Assembly (NCBI RefSeq): GCF_002074055.1
Contig: NZ_CP014619.1
Span: forward strand, 1,922,001-1,986,000
Source: Frondihabitans sp. 762G35
GTDB lineage: Bacteria > Actinomycetota > Actinomycetes > Actinomycetales > Microbacteriaceae
DNA length: 64,000 nucleotides
Direction of reading: 5' to 3'
The position numbers were made by a program, and so were the translations under genes. Of this stretch, positions 26,971 to 33,893 are shown one piece after another. Each line of letters begins with the position of its first letter. The first letter of the stretch is position 1. Under the pieces are notes generated by a model. The model was given only the letters and a program-made list of their open reading frames with translations. It searched no databases and was not told the origin of the DNA.

Positions 26971-27606
26971 TCAGTGCAGCCAGCTGAGCCGATGGATCGG
27001 AGACGGCCCGAGCAGCCGGAGGGCGTCGTAGTGGGCGCTCGATCCGTATCCCTTGTTGCCGGCCCAGCCGTAGCCGGGGTGCTCGGCGTCGTACGCGATC
27101 ATCATCCGGTCGCGGTGGACCTTGGCGATGACCGAGGCGGCGGCGACGGAGGCGCAGTCGCGGTCGGCCTTGACCCGCGTGACGACGCGCGGCGGACGGG
27201 AGAGCGCGGGCGTCAGCCAGTCGTGGCTGCCGTCGAGGAGGACGACGGAGTCCAGGATGCCCACTCCGCTCTCGTGGAGCTGGACGAGCGCTCGCCTGGC
27301 CGCCAGCCCGAGCGCCACGACGATCCCCACCCGGTCGACCTCGCCGGCGTCCGCGAGCCCCACCGCCGAGACGGAGCACCAGCTCTGCGCGACCGGATAC
27401 AGGGCCTCGCGACGCTTCTCGCTGAGCATCTTGCTGTCCCGGAGCCCGACCGGGATCGGCTCGCAGTCGGGCAGGACGGCACTGACCCCGACCGCGACGG
27501 GGCCCGCGATCGCACCCCGGCCCACCTCGTCGCACCCGAGGACCCACGAGGCCCCCTCCTCGTGGAGGCCGCGCTCGATCTCGAGCGTCGGATCGGCGAC
27601 GGCCAT
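26971..27606 (-). CDS. rnhB: Ribonuclease HII
   Basis: A 211-residue RNase HII that removes ribonucleotides from DNA and cuts RNA in RNA-DNA hybrids. Catalytic carboxylates sit in GCDEVGRGAIAGPVAVGV (the D-E pair), DSKMLSEKRRE and VKADRDCASVAAASVIAKVHRD; the normal GSGYPSD equivalent is GYGSSAHYDAL. ATG at 27606, 31 nt after the lepB stop; likely co-transcribed with lepB. Confidence 0.95.
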   Translation of the reverse strand: MAVADPTLEIERGLHEEGASWVLGCDEVGRGAIAGPVAVGVSAVLPDCEPIPVGLRDSKMLSEKRREALYPVAQSWCSVSAVGLADAGEVDRVGIVVALGLAARRALVQLHESGVGILDSVVLLDGSHDWLTPALSRPPRVVTRVKADRDCASVAAASVIAKVHRDRMMIAYDAEHPGYGWAGNKGYGSSAHYDALRLLGPSPIHRLSWLH

Positions 27607-27637
27607 CAGCGACCGCCGGGGGCCGACCGGCAGCCCG

Positions 27638-28450
27638 TCATCGTGAGGCGCTCCCAGTGCCGCGGAACACGCTCGGGAAATCGTCGAGGAGACCCCAGCG
27701 GCTGGAGGGCCACGTGATGACGAAGGCGCGACCCACGACGTCGCTCATCGGCACGAAGCCCTTCGAGGGCGTGCTCGTCTGGAGTCGGCTGTCGGCCGAG
27801 TTGTCGCGATTGTCGCCCTCGACCCAGAGGGACCCGGCGGGGACCGTCACGGAGAACGGGATCTTCCGCTGCTCGCCCGCCGGCGTCTTGACGTACGGCT
27901 CGTCGAGCGGGACACCGTCGACGGTCGTCTGCCCGAAGTCGTTGCAGCAGGAGACCGTGTCGCCCGGGAGGCCGATGACGCGCTTGACGAGGTGGTCGCC
28001 GCTGTCCTGCGTCCCGAGGCCGACCTGCGTCAGGAACCACTGGAAGCCGTCGACGACCGGGTTGCCCGTCGTCGAGGACGGCTGCTCCCCCGCGCTCAGC
28101 CAACCGCCAGGATCGGTGAAGACGATGACGTCGCCGCGCTTCACGGCGACCGCCCCGGGGACGAGCTCGTTGACGATGATGCGGTCGTTGATCTGGAGCG
28201 TGTTCTCCATCGACGCCGACGGGATGTAGAAGGACCGGACGAGGAACGTCTTGACGAGGAACGAGATCATCAGAGCCGCGACGAAGATGATCACGATGTC
28301 GCGGACGAAACGGCCCGTGGAGCCGCGCTTGGTCCTGCTCCGGCTCCCGCCGCGTCGCCGACCGGCTCCGTCGACCTCTCGGGCGGAGCGACGCCCGTGG
28401 AGCGCCTCGCTCGCGGAACCGTCGTGCGCCCTGGACGCGTCTTCTGTCAT
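27638..28450 (-). CDS. lepB: Type I signal peptidase
   Basis: A 270-residue membrane-bound leader peptidase. A long charged cytoplasmic N-terminus (about 1-48) is followed by one membrane segment (DIVIIFVAALMISFLVKTFLV). The nucleophile Ser is in FYIPSASMENTL and the general base Lys in DHLVKRVIGLPGD; the box with VPAGSLWVEGDNRDNSADSR is also present. It cleaves signal peptides of Sec/Tat substrates at the outer face. ATG at 28450, right after the rplS terminator. Confidence 0.96.
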   Translation of the reverse strand: MTEDASRAHDGSASEALHGRRSAREVDGAGRRRGGSRSRTKRGSTGRFVRDIVIIFVAALMISFLVKTFLVRSFYIPSASMENTLQINDRIIVNELVPGAVAVKRGDVIVFTDPGGWLSAGEQPSSTTGNPVVDGFQWFLTQVGLGTQDSGDHLVKRVIGLPGDTVSCCNDFGQTTVDGVPLDEPYVKTPAGEQRKIPFSVTVPAGSLWVEGDNRDNSADSRLQTSTPSKGFVPMSDVVGRAFVITWPSSRWGLLDDFPSVFRGTGSASR

Positions 28451-28457
28451 TTAATCA

Positions 28458-28496
28458 CCGAACTCCCCGCAGAATCGTACTGGACGGGGAGTTCGG
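28458..28496 (-). terminator. Hairpin between rplS and lepB
   Basis: CCGAACTCCCCG (28458-28469) pairs with CGGGGAGTTCGG (28485-28496) over 12 bp with a 15-nt loop. It lies 25 nt after the rplS stop and only 8 nt before the lepB ATG, so it may attenuate rather than fully stop transcription into lepB. Confidence 0.65.
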
Positions 28497-28521
28497 GTGA
28501 AGCCTCGGTGAAGGGCGCGGC

Positions 28522-28872
28522 TCAGTTGTCGCGCTTCTCCTTGATCTTGGCCTTCTTGCCGCGGAGTTCGCGGAGGTAGTAGAGCTTCGCGCGGCGGACG
28601 TCGCCGCGGCTGACGATCTCGATGTGGTCGATGACCGGCGAGTGGACGGGGAACGTGCGCTCCACGCCGACCTGGAAGCTGACCTTGCGGACGCAGAACG
28701 TCTCGCGGATGCCGTCGCCCTGGCGGCCGATGACGACGCCCTGGAACACCTGGATGCGCGAGCGCGTGCCCTCGATGATGTTGACGTGGACCTTGACGGT
28801 GTCGCCGGCGCGGAAGTCGGGGACATCGCTGCGAAGCGACGCGGCATCCAGACTGTCGAGGATGTGGCTCAT
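28522..28872 (-). CDS. rplS: 50S ribosomal protein L19
   Basis: A 116-residue L19 at the 30S-50S interface. Family landmarks are [51 protein letters not shown] and the basic end [19 protein letters not shown]. The ATG at 28872 matches the family start; the frame upstream to 29001 is leader sequence. In most actinobacteria rplS lies near lepB, as here, and separated from trmD. Confidence 0.97.
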   Translation of the reverse strand: MSHILDSLDAASLRSDVPDFRAGDTVKVHVNIIEGTRSRIQVFQGVVIGRQGDGIRETFCVRKVSFQVGVERTFPVHSPVIDHIEIVSRGDVRRAKLYYLRELRGKKAKIKEKRDN

Positions 28873-28996
28873 GATGGTTCGCTCTCTCGGGCCGCCACAG
28901 GTCGACCGCGGGTTCGTCGTAAAGGGGAAGTGCGCCCGATGATGCGGCGCCGGTGCCTCGTGAAGAGCCGACTCCCCTGTGGCAGAGTCGTGCGCG

Positions 28997-29017
28997 GGCA
29001 CAAACGCTTATTGTGCC
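28997..29017. promoter_or_regulatory. Dyad in the rplS upstream region
   Basis: GGCACAA (28997-29003) and TTGTGCC (29011-29017) flank a 7-nt AT-richer centre. It lies about 125 nt before the rplS ATG and 60 nt after the stop of the next upstream gene; it could be an operator, part of an L19 leader, or a weak terminator. There is no T tract. Confidence 0.3.
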
Positions 29018-29074
29018 ACAGCCGGACGGCTCCCCGCTACGCGCGGGCGAGGGCCGTCGACTCCTCGAAGGCCG

Positions 29075-29635
29075 TCAGGCCCGCGGCGTGATGCGGATGG
29101 TGCGCTCGGGGTCGCTCGCGAAGGACGGCTCGCGGAACGTCGCGCTCCGCCGCGCCGGATCGAGACCGGCCAGGGCGCGCTGGACGCCGGCCCGGGCCTC
29201 CTGCACGGCCTGCCAGACGCCCGCCACGATCAGACCGCCGACCGCCGCGACGGTGAGGACGATCGACGCGGCGGAGAGGGCCGTCGAGACCGCCAGCGAC
29301 GACGACCCCGCCAGGGCGGTGAACGCCGACGCGGTCGATGCCCTCGCCCCCGAGTCGACGAGGAAGAAGCCGATACCGAGCTGCCCGACCCAGGCGAGAG
29401 CCAGCAGCACGGCGTCGAGACCGGAGACGGCGCGCGAGCGTCGGACCGACGAGCGGAGGAACACGATCCCGCCGGCGGCGGCCTGCCCGACGAAGAGCAG
29501 CGGCACGAGGACGATCTGCGCCAGGAACTGGTAGCCGAGCGGGGCTCCGAAGAACGCCCGCCCGAGGAACACCCACAGCGGCAGGACGATCGAGGCCACC
29601 CAGAGGGCCGAGAAGAACGCGCGTCGCAACCACAT
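29075..29635 (-). CDS. Small integral membrane protein, unknown
   Basis: A 186-residue protein with about four membrane segments (about residues 8-28, 35-60, 75-97 and 118-140) and a soluble C-terminal tail of 40 residues ending ERTIRITPRA. I recognise no family motif. The ATG at 29635 is divergent from map with only 38 nt between the two start codons, so the promoters overlap. Function unknown. Confidence 0.7.
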   Translation of the reverse strand: MWLRRAFFSALWVASIVLPLWVFLGRAFFGAPLGYQFLAQIVLVPLLFVGQAAAGGIVFLRSSVRRSRAVSGLDAVLLALAWVGQLGIGFFLVDSGARASTASAFTALAGSSSLAVSTALSAASIVLTVAAVGGLIVAGVWQAVQEARAGVQRALAGLDPARRSATFREPSFASDPERTIRITPRA

Positions 29636-29673
29636 GGTGGGAATCGTACGAGCGGACGGTGAAGAATGGCTGC

Positions 29674-30444
29674 ATGATCGACCTGCGAACGCCCGGAGAG
29701 ATCGACGCCATGAAAGCGGCAGGACGCTTCGTGGCCTCGGTCCTCGAAGCCACCCGCGATGCCGCCCGCCCCGGGGTGAACCTCCTCGAGCTCGACGCCC
29801 TCGCGCACGAGATGATCCGCGGGGCCGAAGCGGAGAGCTGCTACATCGACTACCACCCGTCGTTCGGGGCCAGCCCGTTCGGGAAGGTCATCTGCACCTC
29901 CGTCAACGACGCCGTCCTCCACGGCCTCCCGCACGACTACGCGCTCCGAGACGGCGATCTCCTCAGCCTCGACTTCGCGGCCAAGGTCGACGGCTGGGTC
30001 GCCGACTCCGCGATCAGCCTCGTCGTCGGCGGTCGGGCGAGCGCGCAGGATGCCCGACTCATCGCCACCTGCGAGCAGGCTCTCGCCCGGGGCATCGCCG
30101 CCGCGCAGCCCGGCGGGCGCATCGGCGACATCTCCGCCGCGATCGGGGCGGTGGCGCACGAGGCCGGCTACTCGGTCAACCTGCAGTTCGGCGGGCACGG
30201 GGTCGGCACGGAGATGCACGGCGATCCGCACGTGGCGAACGACGGTCGCGCGGGACGCGGGTTCCCCCTCAAACCGGGTCTCGTCATCGCGATCGAACCG
30301 TGGCTGATGGAGTCCACCGACGAGATCTACACCGATCCCGACGGCTGGACCCTGCGGAGCGCGGACGGATCGAGGACGGTCCACGTCGAGCACACGGTCG
30401 CGATCACCGCGGACGGACCGCTCGTCCTGACCGCGCGGTCGTAG
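29674..30444 (+). CDS. map: Type I methionine aminopeptidase
   Basis: A 256-residue enzyme that removes the N-terminal Met. The five metal ligands are visible: Asp in LSLDFAAKVDGWVADSA (two Asp), His in FGGHGVGTEMH, Glu in IAIEPWL and Glu in VHVEHTVAI. It has no N-terminal zinc-finger/SH3 extension. The ATG at 29674 gives the usual start MIDLRTPGEIDAMKAAG. Actinobacteria often have a second map in the secY-adk operon; this one stands alone. Confidence 0.94.
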   Translation: MIDLRTPGEIDAMKAAGRFVASVLEATRDAARPGVNLLELDALAHEMIRGAEAESCYIDYHPSFGASPFGKVICTSVNDAVLHGLPHDYALRDGDLLSLDFAAKVDGWVADSAISLVVGGRASAQDARLIATCEQALARGIAAAQPGGRIGDISAAIGAVAHEAGYSVNLQFGGHGVGTEMHGDPHVANDGRAGRGFPLKPGLVIAIEPWLMESTDEIYTDPDGWTLRSADGSRTVHVEHTVAITADGPLVLTARS

Positions 30445-30454
30445 CGCCGGATCG

Positions 30455-31150
30455 TCAGTCGGGCAGGAGGTCGGGCCGCACGCGACGGGTGCGCTCGAGC
30501 TGCTGCTCGCGGCGCCAGGAGGCGATCGCCCCGTGGTTGCCGCCGAGCAGGATCGGGGGCACCTCGAGCCCACGCCACACGGAGGGCTTGGTGTAGCTCG
30601 GGTACTCGAGCAGGCCGTCCTCGTGGCTCTCCTCGGTCAGGCTCTCCGGGTTGCCGACGACGCCCGGAACCAGCCTGCCGATGGCCTCGATCATGGCCAT
30701 CGCCGCGACCTCGCCCCCGTTGAGGACGTAGTCGCCCAGGCTGACCTCGCGGACCTCGACGTTCTCGCGGGTCGCGGCGTGGTCGATCACGCGCTGGTCG
30801 ATCCCCTCGTAGCGGCCGCAGGTGAACACGAGCCGGGGCGCCAGGGCGAGCTCGCGCGCCTGAGCCTGGGTGAACGGGGTGCCGGCCGGCGAGGGTACGA
30901 CGACGATCGTTCCGGGAGGGGGATCCTGCAGGATCGCGTCGAGCGCCTCGCCCCACGGCTCGGGCTTCATGACCATCCCCGCTCCCCCGCCGTACGGGGT
31001 GTCGTCGACGGTGCGGTGACGGTCGTGCGTGAAGTCGCGGAGGTCGTGGACGGCGACGTCGAGCAGCTTCTGCTGGCGGGCCCTGCCGAGGAGGGAGACG
31101 TCGAGGACGCCGAAGAACTCCGGGAAGATCGTGACGATGTCGATGCGCAC
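30455..31150 (-). CDS. trmD: tRNA (guanine-N1)-methyltransferase TrmD
   Basis: A 231-residue SPOUT enzyme that makes m1G37 in tRNA. The N-terminus [13 protein letters not shown], the knotted SAM site with [16 protein letters not shown] and [20 protein letters not shown], and a short C-terminal domain are all present. GTG start at 31150, 7 nt after the rimM stop. Final gene of the rpsP-KH-rimM-trmD operon; here rplS is not attached to the operon. Confidence 0.96.
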   Translation of the reverse strand: MRIDIVTIFPEFFGVLDVSLLGRARQQKLLDVAVHDLRDFTHDRHRTVDDTPYGGGAGMVMKPEPWGEALDAILQDPPPGTIVVVPSPAGTPFTQAQARELALAPRLVFTCGRYEGIDQRVIDHAATRENVEVREVSLGDYVLNGGEVAAMAMIEAIGRLVPGVVGNPESLTEESHEDGLLEYPSYTKPSVWRGLEVPPILLGGNHGAIASWRREQQLERTRRVRPDLLPD

Positions 31151-31157
31151 GGCGGAG

Positions 31158-31781
31158 CTAGCCGGTCTCGGCGGTGTCGCCGGTCTCGGCGGTGTCGTCG
31201 GTCTCGGCCGGGGCCGGCTCGTCGTCGGGGACCTCTTCGAAGAGGCCGACGGGCGGGGTCACGGTGACGACTCCTGCGGCCAGATCGACCGTCGGCACGA
31301 TGGCGCTGACGAACGGCACGAGGACTTCGCCCGACGGGGTGTCGACGGCGAGGAGATCCTGCGCCGGCAGGTGGTCTACCCGCGCGATGACGCCGACGGG
31401 GGCTCCGTCGCGGTGGACGCTGAGGCCGACGAGCTGGTGGTCGAACCAGGCGTCGGGCTCGTCGCTGACTTCGACGCCCTCGTGCTCGACCCAGAGAATC
31501 GCCTTCACGAGCGTCTCGGCGGCGGAGCGGTCGTCGACGCCATGGAAGAAGCCGACGGGGTGGGAGTTGTACCAGCGGAGCTCCGTGAGCTCGAGGGTCT
31601 TGCCGTGCCAGGGCGACTCGGGGGGCACCTGGAGCGAGAACACGGCCCCGGGCACGAAGCGCTTCTCGGGAGCGTCGGTGTAGAGCTCGAGCTTGAGGGC
31701 GCCCTTGAGGCCGTGCGCCTTGGTCAGGCGCCCGACGCGGAGCTCGGTCTTACCGGCTCCGGGGGATGCGGGGGTGGCCAC
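31158..31781 (-). CDS. rimM: 16S rRNA processing protein RimM
   Basis: A 207-residue RimM that binds S19 and assists 30S head maturation. The N-terminal barrel has [22 protein letters not shown], and the PRC-barrel has [14 protein letters not shown] and [20 protein letters not shown]. The last 20 residues form an acidic tail made by a short tandem DNA repeat (31161-31196). GTG at 31781 chosen: it leaves 4 nt to the KH gene stop; the longer frame overlaps KH and rpsP in antisense-like sequence. Confidence 0.95.
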   Translation of the reverse strand: MATPASPGAGKTELRVGRLTKAHGLKGALKLELYTDAPEKRFVPGAVFSLQVPPESPWHGKTLELTELRWYNSHPVGFFHGVDDRSAAETLVKAILWVEHEGVEVSDEPDAWFDHQLVGLSVHRDGAPVGVIARVDHLPAQDLLAVDTPSGEVLVPFVSAIVPTVDLAAGVVTVTPPVGLFEEVPDDEPAPAETDDTAETGDTAETG

Positions 31782-31785
31782 CCGA

Positions 31786-32022
31786 TCAGGAATCGGTGTC
31801 GACGACGTCGACGCGCACGCGCTTCCCGTCGGCCAGAGCCGTGACGAGGGTGCGGAGCGCCTTGGCGGTGCGCCCGGAGCGTCCGATGACGCGTCCGAGG
31901 TCTTCGGGGTGGACTCGAACCTCGAGCACGTCGCCGCGCGGGGAGGTCTTCGAGGACACCTGCACCTCATCCGGGTGATCGACGATCCCCCGGACGAGGT
32001 GTTCGAGTGCAGGTGCGAGCAC
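31786..32022 (-). CDS. KH-domain RNA-binding protein (KhpA-like)
   Basis: A 78-residue protein with one KH domain and the RNA-contact loop GRVIGRSGRTAKALR (GxxG = GRSG). The family (KhpA/YlqC) binds RNA with KhpB/Jag and influences cell growth and division. It lies between rpsP and rimM as in most Gram-positives; GTG at 32022, 3 nt after the rpsP stop. Confidence 0.93.
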   Translation of the reverse strand: MLAPALEHLVRGIVDHPDEVQVSSKTSPRGDVLEVRVHPEDLGRVIGRSGRTAKALRTLVTALADGKRVRVDVVDTDS

Positions 32023-32025
32023 CGA

Positions 32026-32445
32026 CTACGCCTCGGTCGACTCGGACTCGGCAGCCTCGGCGGCCGGAGCCTCGGGGGCCTTCTCGGCGGGCTTCTCCGC
32101 CTTGGGCTTGAGGACGGGCTTCTTCTTCTCGTCGGCGACGAAGGCCTCCTTGGGGGCCTTGGTCTTGACGGTGCTCGTGGCGTTGGCGTCACCCTTGAAG
32201 GTGCCCCAGTCGCCGGTGAGCTTGAGGATGGCGGCGACCTGCTCGGTCGGCTGGGCGCCGACGCCGAGCCAGTACTGCGCACGCTCGGAGTCGACCTCGA
32301 TGAACGAGGGCTCCTCGGTGGGGTGGTACTTGCCGATCTCCTCGATGACGCGACCGTCGCGCTTGGTGCGCGAGTCGGCGACGACGATGCGGTAGTACGG
32401 GGCGCGAATCTTACCGAGACGCTTCAGACGGATCTTGACAGCCAC
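32026..32445 (-). CDS. rpsP: 30S ribosomal protein S16
   Basis: A 139-residue S16: a conserved core of about 85 residues ([24 protein letters not shown] is the start region; then [13 protein letters not shown] and [13 protein letters not shown]) plus a Lys/Ala/Glu-rich tail common in actinobacteria. GTG at 32445 with AGGAG at 32450-32454. First gene of the operon; the 160 nt upstream hold its promoter and an 8-bp dyad (32564-32571 with 32586-32593). Confidence 0.96.
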   Translation of the reverse strand: MAVKIRLKRLGKIRAPYYRIVVADSRTKRDGRVIEEIGKYHPTEEPSFIEVDSERAQYWLGVGAQPTEQVAAILKLTGDWGTFKGDANATSTVKTKAPKEAFVADEKKKPVLKPKAEKPAEKAPEAPAAEAAESESTEA

Positions 32446-32606
32446 AATTCTCCTGTAGGCATTGTTTTGGGCGAGTTGCTAGCCGTGAGCGTGGGGGCAC
32501 ACTCGGCTCGAAAGCTCTGATGAAGTCACTTGCCGCCGACCGGTCTTCAACGGACCATCGGCACGGCCACCTGATTAGAGGGTCGGGTGGCCGCAGACTC
32601 GACCTC

Positions 32607-33050
32607 TCATTGTTGCAGACCAGGACCCATACGGCCAATCTCATTCGAGTCGGCGCGCCGCTCGGGCGAGCGCGGCCGGGGCCACCGCGCTTCCGGCAGC
32701 TCCCCTCGGACGTGATAGCCGGATCCCCGCCGATCGTCCCACAGGCGTCTCAGCTCGGCCACTCGGTCCTCCAGCCTCGTGATGGCGGTGTCGTCGAGCC
32801 GGTAGTACCGGTTCGGCCACGCATTCCGAACCCGGACGAAGCCGGTGCGGTGGAGGATCTTGAGGTGCCGCGTGACGGCGGGCCAACCGATTTCGTAGGC
32901 CGAGCAGACCATGTCGGCCAGTTCGCCGGCCGGAGCCTCGTAGACGGCGAGCAGTTCCACGAGGTACCGGCGCACCGGATGTCCCATCACCTGGAAGGGA
33001 TCCATGGCGCCGGGTGGCCAGGGTCTGTCGAATCGCTGTCGCTCGCTCAT
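32607..33050 (-). CDS. ArsR-family transcriptional regulator
   Basis: A 147-residue winged-helix regulator: MDPFQVMGHPVRRYLVELL at the start of the domain, recognition helix region IGWPAVTRHLKILHRTGFV, and wing VRVRNAWPNRYYRL. It lacks the CxC metal motif of ArsR/SmtB sensors, so it is more like the metal-independent SdpR-type members. A long polar tail follows. It marks the left edge of the accessory block after rpsP. Its target is unknown; the genes at 33188-41187 are on the same strand, but nothing shows that it controls them. Confidence 0.8.
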   Translation of the reverse strand: MSERQRFDRPWPPGAMDPFQVMGHPVRRYLVELLAVYEAPAGELADMVCSAYEIGWPAVTRHLKILHRTGFVRVRNAWPNRYYRLDDTAITRLEDRVAELRRLWDDRRGSGYHVRGELPEARWPRPRSPERRADSNEIGRMGPGLQQ

Positions 33051-33187
33051 GGCAGGAGCCTCGGGGAACGGACGCGCGTGGCCTCGGTCGTGCGGGCGGT
33101 CGGTGGAGAGGCGGTCGCTGCGCGAGGGTTGTGGAGGACGGGTGTCTTCGAGCCGCCGCCGCTCGGCCGCTCAGCCGGCTCCGCCGC

Positions 33188-33532
33188 TCATCCGCTCAGC
33201 CGGCTCGCGACGAGGAGCGACGCCACCGGTGCCACGAGGACGATGAGTCCCACGAGCGCCACGTCGCGACGGGGCTGCCCGCCGATGAGGACCGCCACGT
33301 CGGCAAAGACGGTGATGATCCAGAGGCCCAACGAGATCAGGCCGGTCGCCAGGGCGACCACGATGTCGGGACCGGACCCGCAGGAGACCTCGCAGGCCGG
33401 GCCGTCGTTCGTGCCCGCGTACGTCCAGATCGTCAGTCCCAGACCGGCTGCAGCGGCGGCGTTCAGGGCTCCCAGTCGGATCGCCGCCTTCGCTCGAGGT
33501 GCGGCGCGGCTCCGTCGCTCTGATCCCTTCAC
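33188..33532 (-). CDS. Small three-helix membrane protein, unknown
   Basis: A 114-residue protein with three hydrophobic segments (LGALNAAAAAGLGLTIWTYA, then IVVALATGLISLGLWIITVF and ALVGLIVLVAPVASLLVA) and a two-cysteine loop GPACEVSCGSGPD between the first two, which could form a disulfide outside the cell. No family recognised. The GTG at 33532 is preferred; a start at 33610 is possible and would add 26 Arg-rich residues. It is followed upstream by the triple-palindrome repeat. Confidence 0.55.
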   Translation of the reverse strand: MKGSERRSRAAPRAKAAIRLGALNAAAAAGLGLTIWTYAGTNDGPACEVSCGSGPDIVVALATGLISLGLWIITVFADVAVLIGGQPRRDVALVGLIVLVAPVASLLVASRLSG

Positions 33533-33643
33533 GTGTGGAACGCTAACCGATGGCCGGACTGACCCGGTGCCCGTCGTCCTCCGTCGCCGACCGCCATCCA
33601 CTCGCCCCATGTCGCTCGCCGCGGGAAAACGTGTGTCTCCGAG

Positions 33644-33846
33644 CCTGTACAGCTCCCCCTGAATTCAGGCGCATCTGAATATCCGGACCGGTCCCGGCCC
33701 GCCTCCGTCCGCGCGACGCCCGCGCGGGTTTCAGATCCGCCTGAATTCAGGGCGGGCGGAAACGGCGCGTCGGTCGGCGTGACGGCCATGCGGCACCGCG
33801 GAGGCGTCGTTTCAGGGCCGCCTGAATTCAGGCGGACCTGTACCGG
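33644..33846. repeat. Triple-palindrome repeat element, copy A
   Basis: Three palindromic units in 203 nt, in the 361-nt gap between the flavoprotein gene and the small membrane-protein gene; no gene is visible in the gap. Cores CTGAATTCAG lie at 33659-33668, 33741-33750 and 33822-33831. Each core is flanked on both sides by exactly 6 nt and then TTTCAG or CTGAAA (variants CTGAAT and CGGAAA here). The outermost ends are CCTGTACAG (33644-33652) and CTGTACCGG (33838-33846). The spacers between units are 48 and 47 nt and unrelated to each other. Copy B at 53450 has the same architecture. Confidence 0.9.
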
Positions 33847-33893
33847 CCCAAGAGGACAGGGTTTGCCCGGCGGCCGGGGCGGGGCTGGGCGGA

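Noticed and set aside
33644-33846. CRISPR array (repeats with spacers)
   Set aside because: Only three units; they are palindromes with variable caps, not identical direct repeats; spacers differ in length between copies (48, 47, 36, 24 nt); no cas genes nearby.
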